Part shown: in pieces, positions 28,608 through 37,681 of the stretch | Layout: every line of letters begins with the position of its first letter | Numbering within the stretch: position 1 is the stretch's first letter | NCBI GenBank assembly: GCA_900469955.1 | Contig: UBYX01000002.1 | Coordinates: 184,806 to 248,805 of the forward strand | Direction: 5' to 3' | From: Hyphomicrobiales bacterium | GTDB lineage: Bacteria; Pseudomonadota; Alphaproteobacteria; Rhizobiales; Rhizobiaceae | Length of the DNA: 64,000 nt | Program-made: the position numbers and the translations under genes | The notes under the pieces: model-generated | Told to the model about the DNA's origin: nothing | Database searches by the model: none | What the model saw: only the letters and a program-made list of their open reading frames with translations

Positions 28608-29105
28608 ATGACGAAAACCCCTGACGAGCGTATCCAGCTTGAGCTGTCGGTCGGAGACGTGGCGCGAAGAAGCGGCCTTGCCGTGTCGACGCTCCACTTC
28701 TACGAAGACAAGGGCCTGATCCAGAGCTACCGCAATCGCGGCAACCAGCGGCGTTACCCGCGCTCCGTTCTGCGTCGCGTCGCCATCATCAAGGTAGCTC
28801 AGAAGACGGGCGTGCCGCTCGCCGAAATTCGCGACGCTCTCTCTGTACTGCCGCACGACCGGCCGCTCACCGCCCAGGACTGGCGGAAATTGTCGGAGAC
28901 CTGGAAACGCCAGCTTGATGAGCGGATCGCCAGCCTTACGGCGTTGAGGGATCAGCTGACCGGTTGCATCGGCTGCGGCTGCCTGTCGATGCAGGACTGT
29001 CCGCTTCGCAATCCTCACGACGTGCTCGGCGAAAAAGGCGAAGGTCCCATCCTGCTTGAGGAGGAGAAAACGTCCAGAACCCTGAAAGAGATTGTCACGC
29101 CGTGA
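28608..29105 (+). CDS. soxR: Redox-sensitive MerR-family activator SoxR
   Basis: The 165-residue regulator has a MerR helix-turn-helix (about 12-80, with [25 protein letters not shown]), a dimerisation helix, and the [2Fe-2S] ligand pattern C-x2-C-x-C-x5-C ([12 protein letters not shown]). Oxidation of the cluster by redox-cycling compounds switches it to an activator. The ATG at 28608 is chosen because an earlier frame start would run through the operator. Its operator lies 12 bases upstream; the activated promoter there faces left, with no matching sense gene. Confidence 0.96.
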   Translation: MTKTPDERIQLELSVGDVARRSGLAVSTLHFYEDKGLIQSYRNRGNQRRYPRSVLRRVAIIKVAQKTGVPLAEIRDALSVLPHDRPLTAQDWRKLSETWKRQLDERIASLTALRDQLTGCIGCGCLSMQDCPLRNPHDVLGEKGEGPILLEEEKTSRTLKEIVTP

Positions 29106-29186
29106 TCCGTCGCTATGTCCATTCTCTTCGGCTTAACAAGTGTTTGCTAGGGTCAGCCCACTGACATACGCCGGCAAAGGATCATC

Positions 29187-29624
29187 ATGTTTACCAATCT
29201 TCGTCACCTGTTTCGCAGTCTGCCGGCCCTTGCCCTTGCGCTGGTTGCGATCCCGGCTTTCGCCCAGGAGGCGGATCGCTACACTGCTGTGAGCAATACG
29301 GCGATGAGCGTGACGGGAGACGTCTGGATGGACGATTTCAGCATCAGGTTCGAAAGCGGCGAGTCCCTCGCGTTCTCCGATCTTGTCGCCGATAACTTCA
29401 GGGTCGACGGCAAGCGCGTGCCCGCCTCGGTGTATCGGGTGGAGGATCCCGCCGACCCGGAACTTGAAAACGGCAACCAGCTCTGCGGCGCCGGCGACGT
29501 CACCTATGTCGCCAACTGGGCAGCCGGCGACGGCATGTCGGCGATTGCCGTCTTTACCGGAAAGAGACCACCGAAAAGCAGCGACGAGATGTGCGCGCTC
29601 TATACCTACGAAGATCCTCAATAA
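29187..29624 (+). CDS. Secreted protein of unknown function
   Basis: The 145-residue product has a signal peptide (about 1-26, ending AIPAFAQE) and a mature part of about 118 residues with two cysteines (LCGAG, MCALY) that could form a disulfide. The domain looks like a small periplasmic beta protein. AAAGGA precedes the ATG. It follows soxR by 81 bases on the same strand and could be cotranscribed with it. I do not recognise the family. Confidence 0.8.
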   Translation: MFTNLRHLFRSLPALALALVAIPAFAQEADRYTAVSNTAMSVTGDVWMDDFSIRFESGESLAFSDLVADNFRVDGKRVPASVYRVEDPADPELENGNQLCGAGDVTYVANWAAGDGMSAIAVFTGKRPPKSSDEMCALYTYEDPQ

Positions 29625-29734
29625 GCGCGCTCGCTATCGCACCGCAAAATTGCGGTTGGCACTGCAGCATGTTTATGAGAAGCTCTGGCCATGAATGCCT
29701 GCCACGAACGAACGGCGACCTGAAAGAGGCCATC

Positions 29735-30946
29735 ATGTTCCCTACCGCATTCACCCATAACATCACGCAGTTCGCGCGGATCCTCAGCCTGCCTGAGCGC
29801 CTGCAGAATACGCCGCTTCGCAATCTCTCCCTCGAAACCTTGCGGCGGCGCAATACGACGCTCGATTCCCTCTTCTACGACATCAAGACCATCACGCCGG
29901 AAGAGGTGTTCTATATCAGCGACTCCCTTGCCGCCGAAGGTGCGATCCTGATTGTCCCGCCCTCGGACGGTCCGTTGCTGAAACTTTACGATACGCTCGA
30001 CGAATTCATCATCGGCGGCGGAGATAAGATCGATATCCTGGCCGTGGCGGGCGTGGGAAGTTCCGCCCTCGGTTCTGCGGCCTTCGCCCGCAACGTGGCC
30101 AACGCTGCAGGGCGGCCCGTGGCCGTCGTTGTGTCCGGCTACGGCCTTGCCGACGTGGCGACGGAGGCGCTCGGCGGCTATTTCTTGTTCGGCTACCTTA
30201 ACCAGATCCGGCATACCTTTGAAATTCTGGACGAATTTTCCGGCCGGCCGAAGTTTGGGGCGGCACCACGCCTGGACCCAGAAAGGCTCGCAAGTCGCAG
30301 CCTCGACACGCAGACGGTCAGGGCGATGCTGGGAGATCCCCGCTTGTCGTTCCGCCTGCTGACCGGTCATTCCAAGGGAAACCTGGTTCTGTCGGAAGCC
30401 CTTTACGACCTCAAGGAAACTGACGCGCCGGCCGCGGAAAAACTTGCCCAGGAAGCCAGGATCGTCACGTTCAGCGCCCGTATCGCCATGCCGCCTCTGT
30501 TCACGGATGTGGTGGACGTGATGGGAGGCTGGGACTGGTTCGGCGAGATCAATTCCCGCACCTTCATTCCCAATGACGAAGTGGTTCCTCAGGCCTGGCA
30601 TCACACCAATACGGAACTTCCGGGCCATCTTCCCGTCACGGCAGTCTTGCGCGAAATTCTAGCTCGCGTCGAAATTCCGGAAGAGGCTGTCCAGCCAACG
30701 GCTATTCCCTCGCAGGCGGCGCTTGCCGAACCCGACCAAGCGGCCATAGCGATCGCTCCGGTGCCTGAAGAACCCCCGTCTGCGCAGTCGGTCGAGGAGC
30801 AACCTGAGGATCAGCCTTCCGTGGAAGTCTCTCCGGCTGAGCCGGAACCTTTCCCCGCGCCACCGGTCGCGGTCGCCCCCGCGCCGCTTGCGACGACGCG
30901 CCGGGCGCCGCGATCCGGTAAACGTCCGGGCTCAAAGATTAGGTAA
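29735..30946 (+). CDS. Alpha/beta-hydrolase-like protein with GHSKG motif and Pro/Glu-rich tail
   Basis: The 403-residue protein has a globular part (about 1-305) with the nucleophile-elbow-like motif TGHSKGNLV (Ser near residue 212) preceded by RLLTGH, typical of lipase-3/Mbeg1-like alpha/beta hydrolases. The last 95 residues are rich in Pro, Glu, Ala and Val and end in a basic stretch (RRAPRSGKRPGSKIR), so they are likely disordered. There is no signal peptide. AAAGAGG stands before the ATG at 29735. A role in polymer or lipid metabolism is possible but unproven. Confidence 0.8.
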   Translation: MFPTAFTHNITQFARILSLPERLQNTPLRNLSLETLRRRNTTLDSLFYDIKTITPEEVFYISDSLAAEGAILIVPPSDGPLLKLYDTLDEFIIGGGDKIDILAVAGVGSSALGSAAFARNVANAAGRPVAVVVSGYGLADVATEALGGYFLFGYLNQIRHTFEILDEFSGRPKFGAAPRLDPERLASRSLDTQTVRAMLGDPRLSFRLLTGHSKGNLVLSEALYDLKETDAPAAEKLAQEARIVTFSARIAMPPLFTDVVDVMGGWDWFGEINSRTFIPNDEVVPQAWHHTNTELPGHLPVTAVLREILARVEIPEEAVQPTAIPSQAALAEPDQAAIAIAPVPEEPPSAQSVEEQPEDQPSVEVSPAEPEPFPAPPVAVAPAPLATTRRAPRSGKRPGSKIR

Positions 30947-30967
30947 TCCGGAAAGTCTGCCGGTCGC

Positions 30968-31225
30968 TCAATCTGCGCTCGGCAGCCGCCGCATTGTAAA
31001 CTCGATGCGGTCGCCGTCGAGCTGGCGCCAACTTTCCACTTCGGTCCAGTATGCGGCCTTTGGAAATTCGTTGAACCACTGCCGCGCTTTTTCGCGTGCC
31101 TCTTCCCGCGACAGCTGGAAGGTTTCCCGCACGAACATTCCTGAGCGCTCGCCGGCTTTCTCCTGCCGATGGCGTTGGATCCTGCGTCGCAGCCCGTCGA
31201 GGGGCGGTGGTGTGAATTTCGCCAT
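30968..31225 (-). CDS. Small conserved-looking protein of unknown function
   Basis: The 85-residue product is basic, with an Arg-rich N-terminus (LRRRIQRHRQEKAG) and the stretch LSREEAREKARQWFNEFPKAAYW, which looks like one amphipathic helix followed by a short beta part. It has no signal or membrane helix. It is convergent with the GHSKG gene and divergent from hemF. Codon use is like its neighbours. No function can be assigned. Confidence 0.7.
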   Translation of the reverse strand: MAKFTPPPLDGLRRRIQRHRQEKAGERSGMFVRETFQLSREEAREKARQWFNEFPKAAYWTEVESWRQLDGDRIEFTMRRLPSAD

Positions 31226-31397
31226 GAGAGCCTCTCATCCGCACCTGTCTGCAGTTTAGAATAATGTTGGGGGACACGCTTTGCGAGTCTCATTTTCCAC
31301 CCGCGAGAAGCAATGGAATGGCTCGCGAAAGCTATAGATGCTAAGGCCACCGGGAAAAATACGAATCGCGCCAAGGAGATGGCGAGAGGACTGCGAC

Positions 31398-32312
31398 ATG
31401 GAACGGCCGGAACTGCCCAAGGGTTTGCCCGAGGATATCGAAGAGAAGAAGGCTGCCGCCAGGGCATGGTTCGAAAGCCTGCGCGACACCATCTGCGCTT
31501 CGTTTGAATCACTCGAGGATGAACTCACCGGCCCGCTTTCCGATCAGGCTCCGGGCCGCTTCCAGCAAAAGGACTGGCAGCGCGACGAAGGTGTCGGCGG
31601 CGGCGGCAAGATGTCGATGATGGAAGGCCGTGTCTTCGAAAAGGTCGGCGTCCATACCTCCACCGTATTTGGGGAGTTCTCGCCGGATTTTCGCAGCCAG
31701 ATCCCCGGTGCCGAGGAAGACCCTCGCTTCTGGGCGTCCGGAATTTCGCTGATCGCCCACCCGGTCAATCCCAATGTGCCGACTGTCCATATGAACACCC
31801 GAATGGTGGTGACGTCGAGCAACTGGTTCGGCGGCGGAGCCGATCTGACCCCGGTGCTCGATCGCCGCCGCACCCAGACAGATCCGGACAGCACGCTCTT
31901 CCATCGGGTGATGGAGATCACCTGCACCCGCCATGGAGCGGTGGCCGACTACGACCGCTACAAGGCCTGGTGCGACGACTACTTCTTCCTCAAGCACCGC
32001 AACGAGCCCCGCGGCATCGGCGGCATTTTCTTCGACTGGCTGCACTCCGAAGATGAGAAAGGTGGCTGGGCAGCCGACTTCGCTTTCGCTCAGGATGTCG
32101 GGCGGGCCTTCAATCTGGTCTATCCGAAGATCGTACGGTCCAATTTCAACAAGCCCTGGACGGAAGAGGACCGCGACGAGCAGCTCATCCGCCGCGGCCG
32201 TTATGTGGAATTCAACCTGCTTTATGACCGCGGTACGATCTTCGGCTTGAAGACCGGCGGCAATGTCGACTCCATCCTGTCGTCTCTGCCTCCGGTAGTC
32301 CGATGGCCGTAA
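31398..32312 (+). CDS. hemF: Oxygen-dependent coproporphyrinogen III oxidase
   Basis: The 304-residue enzyme uses O2 to decarboxylate coproporphyrinogen III to protoporphyrinogen IX in haem synthesis. Conserved blocks include [13 protein letters not shown], the [12 protein letters not shown] block and the C-terminal [22 protein letters not shown]. The ATG at 31398 (MERPELPKG) is preferred; a longer frame to 31338 lacks a ribosome site. Its position near petABC, within the same 15 kb, is common in rhizobia. Confidence 0.97.
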   Translation: MERPELPKGLPEDIEEKKAAARAWFESLRDTICASFESLEDELTGPLSDQAPGRFQQKDWQRDEGVGGGGKMSMMEGRVFEKVGVHTSTVFGEFSPDFRSQIPGAEEDPRFWASGISLIAHPVNPNVPTVHMNTRMVVTSSNWFGGGADLTPVLDRRRTQTDPDSTLFHRVMEITCTRHGAVADYDRYKAWCDDYFFLKHRNEPRGIGGIFFDWLHSEDEKGGWAADFAFAQDVGRAFNLVYPKIVRSNFNKPWTEEDRDEQLIRRGRYVEFNLLYDRGTIFGLKTGGNVDSILSSLPPVVRWP

Positions 32313-32435
32313 CATATTCCGTTCCGTGTATTCGGCGATAACAGCTGCGGCGTTTTAGCTCTAGCTTAACAAAAGTCATTTCATATTTTCTGCGCTGTGC
32401 TAGCTTCCCTTTCGGTTGCACTGGAGGAGGATGCG

Positions 32436-32705
32436 ATGATTGCGTCAAATAGCGTGCCAATGCCGAATGCGTCCTATGCGATGGACGCTCTCAAACCCGT
32501 CACCCCCCCTGAAATGATCGAACGCCTCGCCACGGAAATGCGCGCGAAAAGCGGCGGCGATCTACCCCATGCCTTCTGCGTGGAGCAGGTAAAGCGCCAG
32601 CTTGCAGGCAAGACTTATGAAACCGCTGCGGCTAACGATCAGCCAGGCGAACGCAAGACGCCGCTGCAGGTTTCGGTCTTCGAATCTTGGGCTTTGTGCG
32701 AATAA
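32436..32705 (+). CDS. Small protein of unknown function (89 aa)
   Basis: The ATG at 32436 has a near-perfect Shine-Dalgarno, GGAGGAGG, 6 bases upstream, which supports a real gene. The product has a helix-like centre (TPPEMIERLATEMRAKSGGDLPHAFCVEQVKRQLAGK) and no signal or membrane segment. A competing ATG at 32431 is out of frame and closes at once. It lies 101 bases before the DUF1059 gene on the same strand. Function unknown. Confidence 0.7.
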   Translation: MIASNSVPMPNASYAMDALKPVTPPEMIERLATEMRAKSGGDLPHAFCVEQVKRQLAGKTYETAAANDQPGERKTPLQVSVFESWALCE

Positions 32706-32806
32706 TCGTCGGAACGGCGGTTCTGGTTCCGAGTTATCGGATCGAGGCGGGCTAACGGGAAGACTGCCGGGCCCGCTTCGGCTCAACGACAACAGGAGGA
32801 GACGTC

Positions 32807-32998
32807 ATGCGATTGTTCGAATGCGGAACACTGGTACCGGGCTGCCAGTGGCATACTCGCGCCGAGGAAGATGCGGAAGTCGTCCGCCGAACCGTGGAGC
32901 ATATGCGCACGGCCCATGGCGAAGAGATCATTCGTGAAAACATGATCGAAAACATCAAGGCGCGCATTCGCAACGACGAAGGTGCCGCTGCGGCTTGA
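32807..32998 (+). CDS. DUF1059 family small protein
   Basis: The 63-residue protein carries the DUF1059 signature: a start of the form RLFECGTLVPGCQWHTRAEEDAEV, then a helix with EHMRTAHG and a charged end. DUF1059 proteins are small soluble proteins with conserved Cys and His residues, here Cys6, Cys13, His16, and His37, suggesting metal binding; their function is unknown. AACAGGAGGA precedes the ATG. Confidence 0.88.
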   Translation: MRLFECGTLVPGCQWHTRAEEDAEVVRRTVEHMRTAHGEEIIRENMIENIKARIRNDEGAAAA

Positions 32999-33014
32999 TC
33001 CACCATCGAGGAAG

Positions 33015-34277
33015 TTAAAGGGATTGGCGGATCATTTCGCCGAGCCGGGCGGCAAGCGCTGCCCGGTCCGGCGTAAAATTGCGTTCCATCCAGAAATCTT
33101 CGAGTGCGGTGAGGATTTCGCCCACACGTTTTCCCGGCGGCACTCCGGCAGCGACGACATCTGCGCCCCCAAACGGGAAGGTTGGTTTCCGATATCTCTC
33201 GGCCCTTCCGAGAAGCGTCGACAGGCGCGCTGACCTGCGCATCCCCGCCGTATCATCCTGCGCCCCTGCCCGTGCCAGGGAAAGGGCGAGCTTGAGCCGC
33301 ATTTTGACGCCTTCGATCTCGTGACGGTAAAGCAGCCGGTCGAAAACGACGTCGGTCACGTCATTCGGCGGCATGGGCGCATTCGCCCAGCCGGTGAGCC
33401 TTGCGGCCTCGACTTTCGACATCCTGAGGCGCTGTGCGAGCCCTTCCAGGCGCTCCGCATCCGGAGGCACGATCGCCGCGAGCCTCAGTATGGGATCGGG
33501 CGCCCAGCCGAGTGCCTGCTCGGTGGCGACGAGACCGTGAATACTGTCGATCCCCCATTTTTCCGTTTCCGGCAGGATTTCCGTCAGCACTCCGACCTGC
33601 CGCATCCAGAGCAGTGCGCGAGAGGGATCGGCAGCCGAGAGCAGTTTCTTGGTTTCCGCCCATATCCGCTCCGCCGAAAGCGCGGCAAGCTTGTCTTTGG
33701 CCCGGGCGCAGGCCCTCAGCCCCTCCGCATCCGGCCGGCCGGAACCGTAGTGAGCGAAGAAGCGGAAGAAGCGCAGGATGCGCAGATGGTCCTCGGCGAT
33801 CCTTTGCGCGGGGTCTCCGATGAAGCGGACCATCCGGGTCTCGATATCGGGCAGACCGCCGACAAGATCGATCACCTCGCCCCGCACATCGGCGTAAAGC
33901 GCATTGATCGTCAGGTCGCGCCTTTCCGCATCCTCCTGCCAGCCGGTGCCGAAGGCGACCTTGGCGCGCCGGCCGTCCGTTTCGACATCCCGCCGCAGGG
34001 TCGTCACCTCGAATGCATGGTGGTTGGCGACGAGCGTCACCGTGCCATGGTCGATTCCAGTCGGCACGGCTTTGATGCCCGCCTCTATCGCCCGTTCCAC
34101 CACCTGCTCCGGCAGAAGCGTGGTGGCGATATCGACATCGGCGACCGGCAGCCCCATCAGCGCGTTGCGGACCGCGCCGCCAGCAACCCGAGCCTCGCCG
34201 CCATCGCCGTTCAGCAGCTCGAGCACATGTTGCAGCGCCGGGTCCTGAAACCAGGCCTCATGGGCAACCGAAGTCAT
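33015..34277 (-). CDS. CCA tRNA nucleotidyltransferase / polyA-polymerase family
   Basis: The 420-residue class II nucleotidyltransferase has the motifs GGAVRNALMG, the metal-binding DVDIAT, and RRDLTINALY, followed by the helical tRNA-binding part. It adds or repairs the CCA end of tRNA. It is the last gene of an operon with the DUF1285 and NUDIX genes; its ATG overlaps the NUDIX stop by 4 bases. Confidence 0.95.
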   Translation of the reverse strand: MTSVAHEAWFQDPALQHVLELLNGDGGEARVAGGAVRNALMGLPVADVDIATTLLPEQVVERAIEAGIKAVPTGIDHGTVTLVANHHAFEVTTLRRDVETDGRRAKVAFGTGWQEDAERRDLTINALYADVRGEVIDLVGGLPDIETRMVRFIGDPAQRIAEDHLRILRFFRFFAHYGSGRPDAEGLRACARAKDKLAALSAERIWAETKKLLSAADPSRALLWMRQVGVLTEILPETEKWGIDSIHGLVATEQALGWAPDPILRLAAIVPPDAERLEGLAQRLRMSKVEAARLTGWANAPMPPNDVTDVVFDRLLYRHEIEGVKMRLKLALSLARAGAQDDTAGMRRSARLSTLLGRAERYRKPTFPFGGADVVAAGVPPGKRVGEILTALEDFWMERNFTPDRAALAARLGEMIRQSL

Positions 34278-34909
34278 GCATAGAGCCTTTCGTAAAGCGT
34301 GCGGAGAATGCCGGCGGTTATGCCCCAGATGTTCCGCTCCTCATAGGGCATCAGATAGAAATGCCGCTCATGCCCATCCCACACGCGGCTGCCGCGTTGA
34401 TGGTTCGCCTCGTCCATCAGGAACGACAGCGGCACCTCGAAGACATCGTCCACCTCCGTCGGATTTGGCTTCAAATCGAAACCCCGTCTGACCAGCGAAA
34501 GCACCGGGGTGATGCGAAACCCGGTCGCGGCATAATAGGTCGGCAAGCGGGAAAGCGGCTCCACGAAAGAACGGTCGAGACCGATTTCCTCCTCTGCCTC
34601 GCGTAGCGCCGCCTGTTCCGGCGAGACGTCTTCCGGATCGATCGCTCCGCCGGGAAAAGCAATCTGACCCGAATGCTTCCGTAGAGTCGATGTCCGTTGC
34701 GTAAGGATGACCTTTGCCTCGTCTCCATCGTCCACGACAGGCACCAGTACGGCAGCGTCCTTCAGTTTCAGGCCGGACGCGAAATCCACCAGTCCAGGGT
34801 TGAGAAGATGGTCGCCATGATCACGCCAGGCATGATCGATCGGGCCGCCGTTCTGGTTCAGAGCCCGCCGGCGGAAATCCTCGGCGGAATAGGGAGCAAA
34901 TTCGTTCAT
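34274..34909 (-). CDS. CoA pyrophosphatase-like NUDIX hydrolase
   Basis: The 211-residue hydrolase has a Nudix box, GGAIDPEDVSPEQAALREAEEEIGL in shortened form GG-x5-E...REAEEEIG, and the NuCoA-like block VILTQRTSTLRKHSGQIAFPGG typical of YeaB/NudL coenzyme A diphosphatases. It likely hydrolyses CoA or related nucleotide derivatives. It overlaps the DUF1285 gene upstream and the CCA gene downstream by 4 bases each, so translation of all three is coupled. Confidence 0.92.
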   Translation of the reverse strand: MNEFAPYSAEDFRRRALNQNGGPIDHAWRDHGDHLLNPGLVDFASGLKLKDAAVLVPVVDDGDEAKVILTQRTSTLRKHSGQIAFPGGAIDPEDVSPEQAALREAEEEIGLDRSFVEPLSRLPTYYAATGFRITPVLSLVRRGFDLKPNPTEVDDVFEVPLSFLMDEANHQRGSRVWDGHERHFYLMPYEERNIWGITAGILRTLYERLYA

Positions 34910-35529
34910 CGCGCCAGGGCTTCCAGTTCCGCGGCAGGCATCACCGGAAAGGTTTGACCGGCCGAACGTATGGAAAACATTTCGACGCCCTCCACCGTAA
35001 CCGTTTCGCCGAGCTCCACGAGGTCGTACATCACGGCCCGCGACACCAATGCCTCCAGCCGGCCGCGCACCAGCAGATAGGGCTTGAGTTCGCGATTTTC
35101 GCCCGAGATCTCGAAGCGGATCGGATGGTCTGCTCCCGCCTCCACCACGTCACCGACATTGGTCCTGAACGTGAGGACCTGATTGCCCTCACGCCGCGTG
35201 ACCTGCATCTCGACCGCCAGGAAAGGCGCGTCGACGATCCGGATGCCGACCTTTTCCACAGGTGTTACGAGATAGGTTTTGCCGTCCTCGTCCTTGCGCA
35301 GAACCGTCGAGAAGAGCCGCACCAGCGGTGCACGGCCGATCGGAGTTCCCACGTAGAACCACGTACCATCGGCGCGGATTTCCATGTCGATATCGCCGCA
35401 GAAGGGCGGATTCCACTTCTCCACCGGCGGCAAACCGGCTTTCCCCTCGCCCTTCTGTTCCGAGGCGCGCGAAATCAGGGCTGCAAGCCCCGCCGCATCG
35501 GATGCGGAATTTATCGTTTGCGCCGCCAT
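34906..35529 (-). CDS. DUF1285 domain protein
   Basis: The 207-residue soluble protein matches DUF1285: WNPPFCGDIDMEIRADGTWFYVGTPIGR and LVRLFSTVLRKDEDGKTYLVTPVEKVGI. The function is unknown. The recurring operon order DUF1285-NUDIX-CCA in rhizobia hints at nucleotide or RNA metabolism, by association only. It is the first gene of the operon and diverges from the MoxR gene. Confidence 0.92.
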   Translation of the reverse strand: MAAQTINSASDAAGLAALISRASEQKGEGKAGLPPVEKWNPPFCGDIDMEIRADGTWFYVGTPIGRAPLVRLFSTVLRKDEDGKTYLVTPVEKVGIRIVDAPFLAVEMQVTRREGNQVLTFRTNVGDVVEAGADHPIRFEISGENRELKPYLLVRGRLEALVSRAVMYDLVELGETVTVEGVEMFSIRSAGQTFPVMPAAELEALAR

Positions 35530-35723
35530 CTTTCAGTCCCGGTTCGTCCGTAATCAATCACTGAAGCAAATCTCCCTCACGAGATAGTCATTCGAAACGA
35601 GCTTGTCAGCCATGTTTCGGGGAATAAGTTTGATCTGATGAGGTGTGTGCTGCGACGCAGCGATTCGCCGCCGGCCGCCGACGGCTCGGTTGAGCCTGCC
35701 GGTTCTGGATGATGGAGAACGAC

Positions 35724-36737
35724 ATGGGCATGATGAATTCCACCGAAACAGTCCTGGACGAGAAAGCCATCATCGCAGCCGCCGAAAAGGCGCTTGCCGA
35801 TATTGCGGCTATCCGCACGGAGGTCGCCAAGGTGATCTTCGGACAGGAAAAGGTGGTCGAAAATACGCTGCTCGCGGTGCTCTCCGGTGGCCATGCCCTT
35901 CTGGTCGGCGTGCCGGGCCTCGCCAAGACCAAGCTGGTTACCACACTCGGCTCCGTCCTCGGGCTCGATTCCAACCGCATCCAGTTCACCCCGGACCTGA
36001 TGCCGTCGGACATCCTGGGTTCGGAAGTGATGGATACTAGCGACACGGGCCGCCGCTCCTTCCGTTTCGTCAAGGGCCCGGTCTTCGCCCAGCTCCTGAT
36101 GGCTGATGAAATCAACCGCGCCTCACCGCGCACCCAGTCGGCGCTGCTGCAGTCCATGCAGGAATATCACATCACGGTCGCCGGCCAGCGTTATGACCTG
36201 CCCGGGCCCTTCCACGTGCTGGCAACGCAGAATCCGCTGGAGCAGGAAGGCACCTACCCGCTGCCGGAAGCGCAGCTCGACCGCTTCCTCCTGCAGGTCG
36301 ACGTGCTTTATCCGGAGCTTGCCGCCGAACGGCAGATCCTGCTCGAAACCACGGGACTTTCCGAAGCAAAGCCGCGCGGCATCATCGATTCTGCCCGCCT
36401 GCAGGAAATCCAGGTGCTCATTCGCCAGATGCCGGTGAGCGACAAGGTCGTGGACGCGATACTGTCGCTGGTTCGCTCCGCCCGCCCCGGACACGGCAAT
36501 GCCTCCACCGACAAGCATGTCGCATGGGGTCCAGGCCCCCGCGCCGGCCAGTCGCTGATGCTGACGGCCCGCGCCCGCGCGCTCTACGAAGGCAGGCTGG
36601 CGCCTTCGCTCGATGACGTCTATGCGCTCGCCGAACCCGTGCTCGAGCACCGCATGGCGCTCACCTTCGCGGCACGGGCGGAAGGCATGTCGGTACGCGA
36701 CGTGATCGGCGGCCTGGTGAAGCAGGCGCGCGGATAG
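35724..36737 (+). CDS. MoxR family AAA+ ATPase
   Basis: The 337-residue ATPase has Walker A (GVPGLAKTK), Walker B (LMADEINRA), the sensor motif TQNP and the C-terminal lid. MoxR proteins act as chaperones that activate or mature partner proteins, commonly with the DUF58/VWA proteins encoded next to them. The start at 35724 has GGAG 6 bases upstream; ATGs at 35709, 35712, 35730 are alternatives. It heads a plus-strand operon running to 42592, maybe to 43474. Confidence 0.95.
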   Translation: MGMMNSTETVLDEKAIIAAAEKALADIAAIRTEVAKVIFGQEKVVENTLLAVLSGGHALLVGVPGLAKTKLVTTLGSVLGLDSNRIQFTPDLMPSDILGSEVMDTSDTGRRSFRFVKGPVFAQLLMADEINRASPRTQSALLQSMQEYHITVAGQRYDLPGPFHVLATQNPLEQEGTYPLPEAQLDRFLLQVDVLYPELAAERQILLETTGLSEAKPRGIIDSARLQEIQVLIRQMPVSDKVVDAILSLVRSARPGHGNASTDKHVAWGPGPRAGQSLMLTARARALYEGRLAPSLDDVYALAEPVLEHRMALTFAARAEGMSVRDVIGGLVKQARG

Positions 36738-36763
36738 CCTCCGTCGGGTCAGAAAGGACAATC

Positions 36764-37681
36764 GTGGCATCCATCGGCCAGATCGTAGAGCAGACATCCA
36801 GCAGCGAAGTTCTCTCCCGCGCCCAGGCGCGTGCCATACTGGTCCCTGACTGCATGGTGGAGGCAAAACGGATCGCCAATACGGTGATTGCCGGCTGGCA
36901 TGGGCGCCGCAAACGCGGCATCGGTGAAAATTTCTGGCAGTTCCGGCCCTATGCGGAAGGCGAAAACCTGTCGCGCATCGACTGGCGGCGTTCGGCCCGC
37001 GACGACCACACCTATGTCCGCGACCGGGAATGGGAGGCCGCCCACACCGTCTGGCTCTGGGCCGACATGTCCCCGTCAATGATGTACAAGTCGACGCTGG
37101 CGCTGGTCTCCAAGGAAAGCCGCGCGCTGGTGCTGATGCTGGCGCTTGCTGAAATCCTTGCCCGCTCCGGCGAACGGATCGGATGTCCGGGCATCATGGA
37201 GCCCGTTTCGGCCCGCAATGCCGCCGAGCGGCTCGCCGCCGCCATCATGCACGCACCGCTGACGACAGGGCTTCCGGACACCGCCATGATCCGCGGCCAC
37301 AGCGATATCGTGCTGATCGGCGATTTCCTGGACGATGCCGATACGGTGATGGACCGTATCACGCCGCTTGGACGCCGGGGCCTGCGCGGTCACCTGGTCG
37401 AGATCGCCGACCCTGCCGAGGAAACCTTTCCCTATGCCGGCCGTACCGAGTTTACCGATCCGGAGACTGGCGAAAGGCTCGTCTCCGGCCGCGCGGAAAT
37501 GATCCGCGAAGACTATCAGCGCGCCTATCTCGCCCGCCGCATGGCCCTTGGCGACGGGCTGCGCCGGCTCGGATGGAGCTTTGTCTTCCACCGGACCGAT
37601 CACCTCGCTTCCGACGCGCTCGTCGCCGTGCATGGCTACCTCTCCGGCCTGCCGGCACAGAAACCGGGAGGCAGGGCATGA
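36764..37681 (+). CDS. DUF58 domain protein
   Basis: The 305-residue protein has the DUF58 core RRKRGIGENFWQFRPYAEGENLSRIDWRRSARDD, followed by a VWA-like fold with DMSPSM in the MIDAS position. DUF58 proteins are regular partners of MoxR ATPases. The start is a GTG at 36764 behind AGAAAGGA. Its stop overlaps the ATG of the next gene, so the two are translationally coupled. Confidence 0.94.
   Translation: MASIGQIVEQTSSSEVLSRAQARAILVPDCMVEAKRIANTVIAGWHGRRKRGIGENFWQFRPYAEGENLSRIDWRRSARDDHTYVRDREWEAAHTVWLWADMSPSMMYKSTLALVSKESRALVLMLALAEILARSGERIGCPGIMEPVSARNAAERLAAAIMHAPLTTGLPDTAMIRGHSDIVLIGDFLDDADTVMDRITPLGRRGLRGHLVEIADPAEETFPYAGRTEFTDPETGERLVSGRAEMIREDYQRAYLARRMALGDGLRRLGWSFVFHRTDHLASDALVAVHGYLSGLPAQKPGGRA

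Noticed and set aside
31250..31275. Possible Irr/ICE box half-site (TTTAGAATAATG) between the small gene at 30968 and hemF
   Set aside because: Only one arm resembles the ICE motif; the second arm is missing, so iron control of hemF is not supported.
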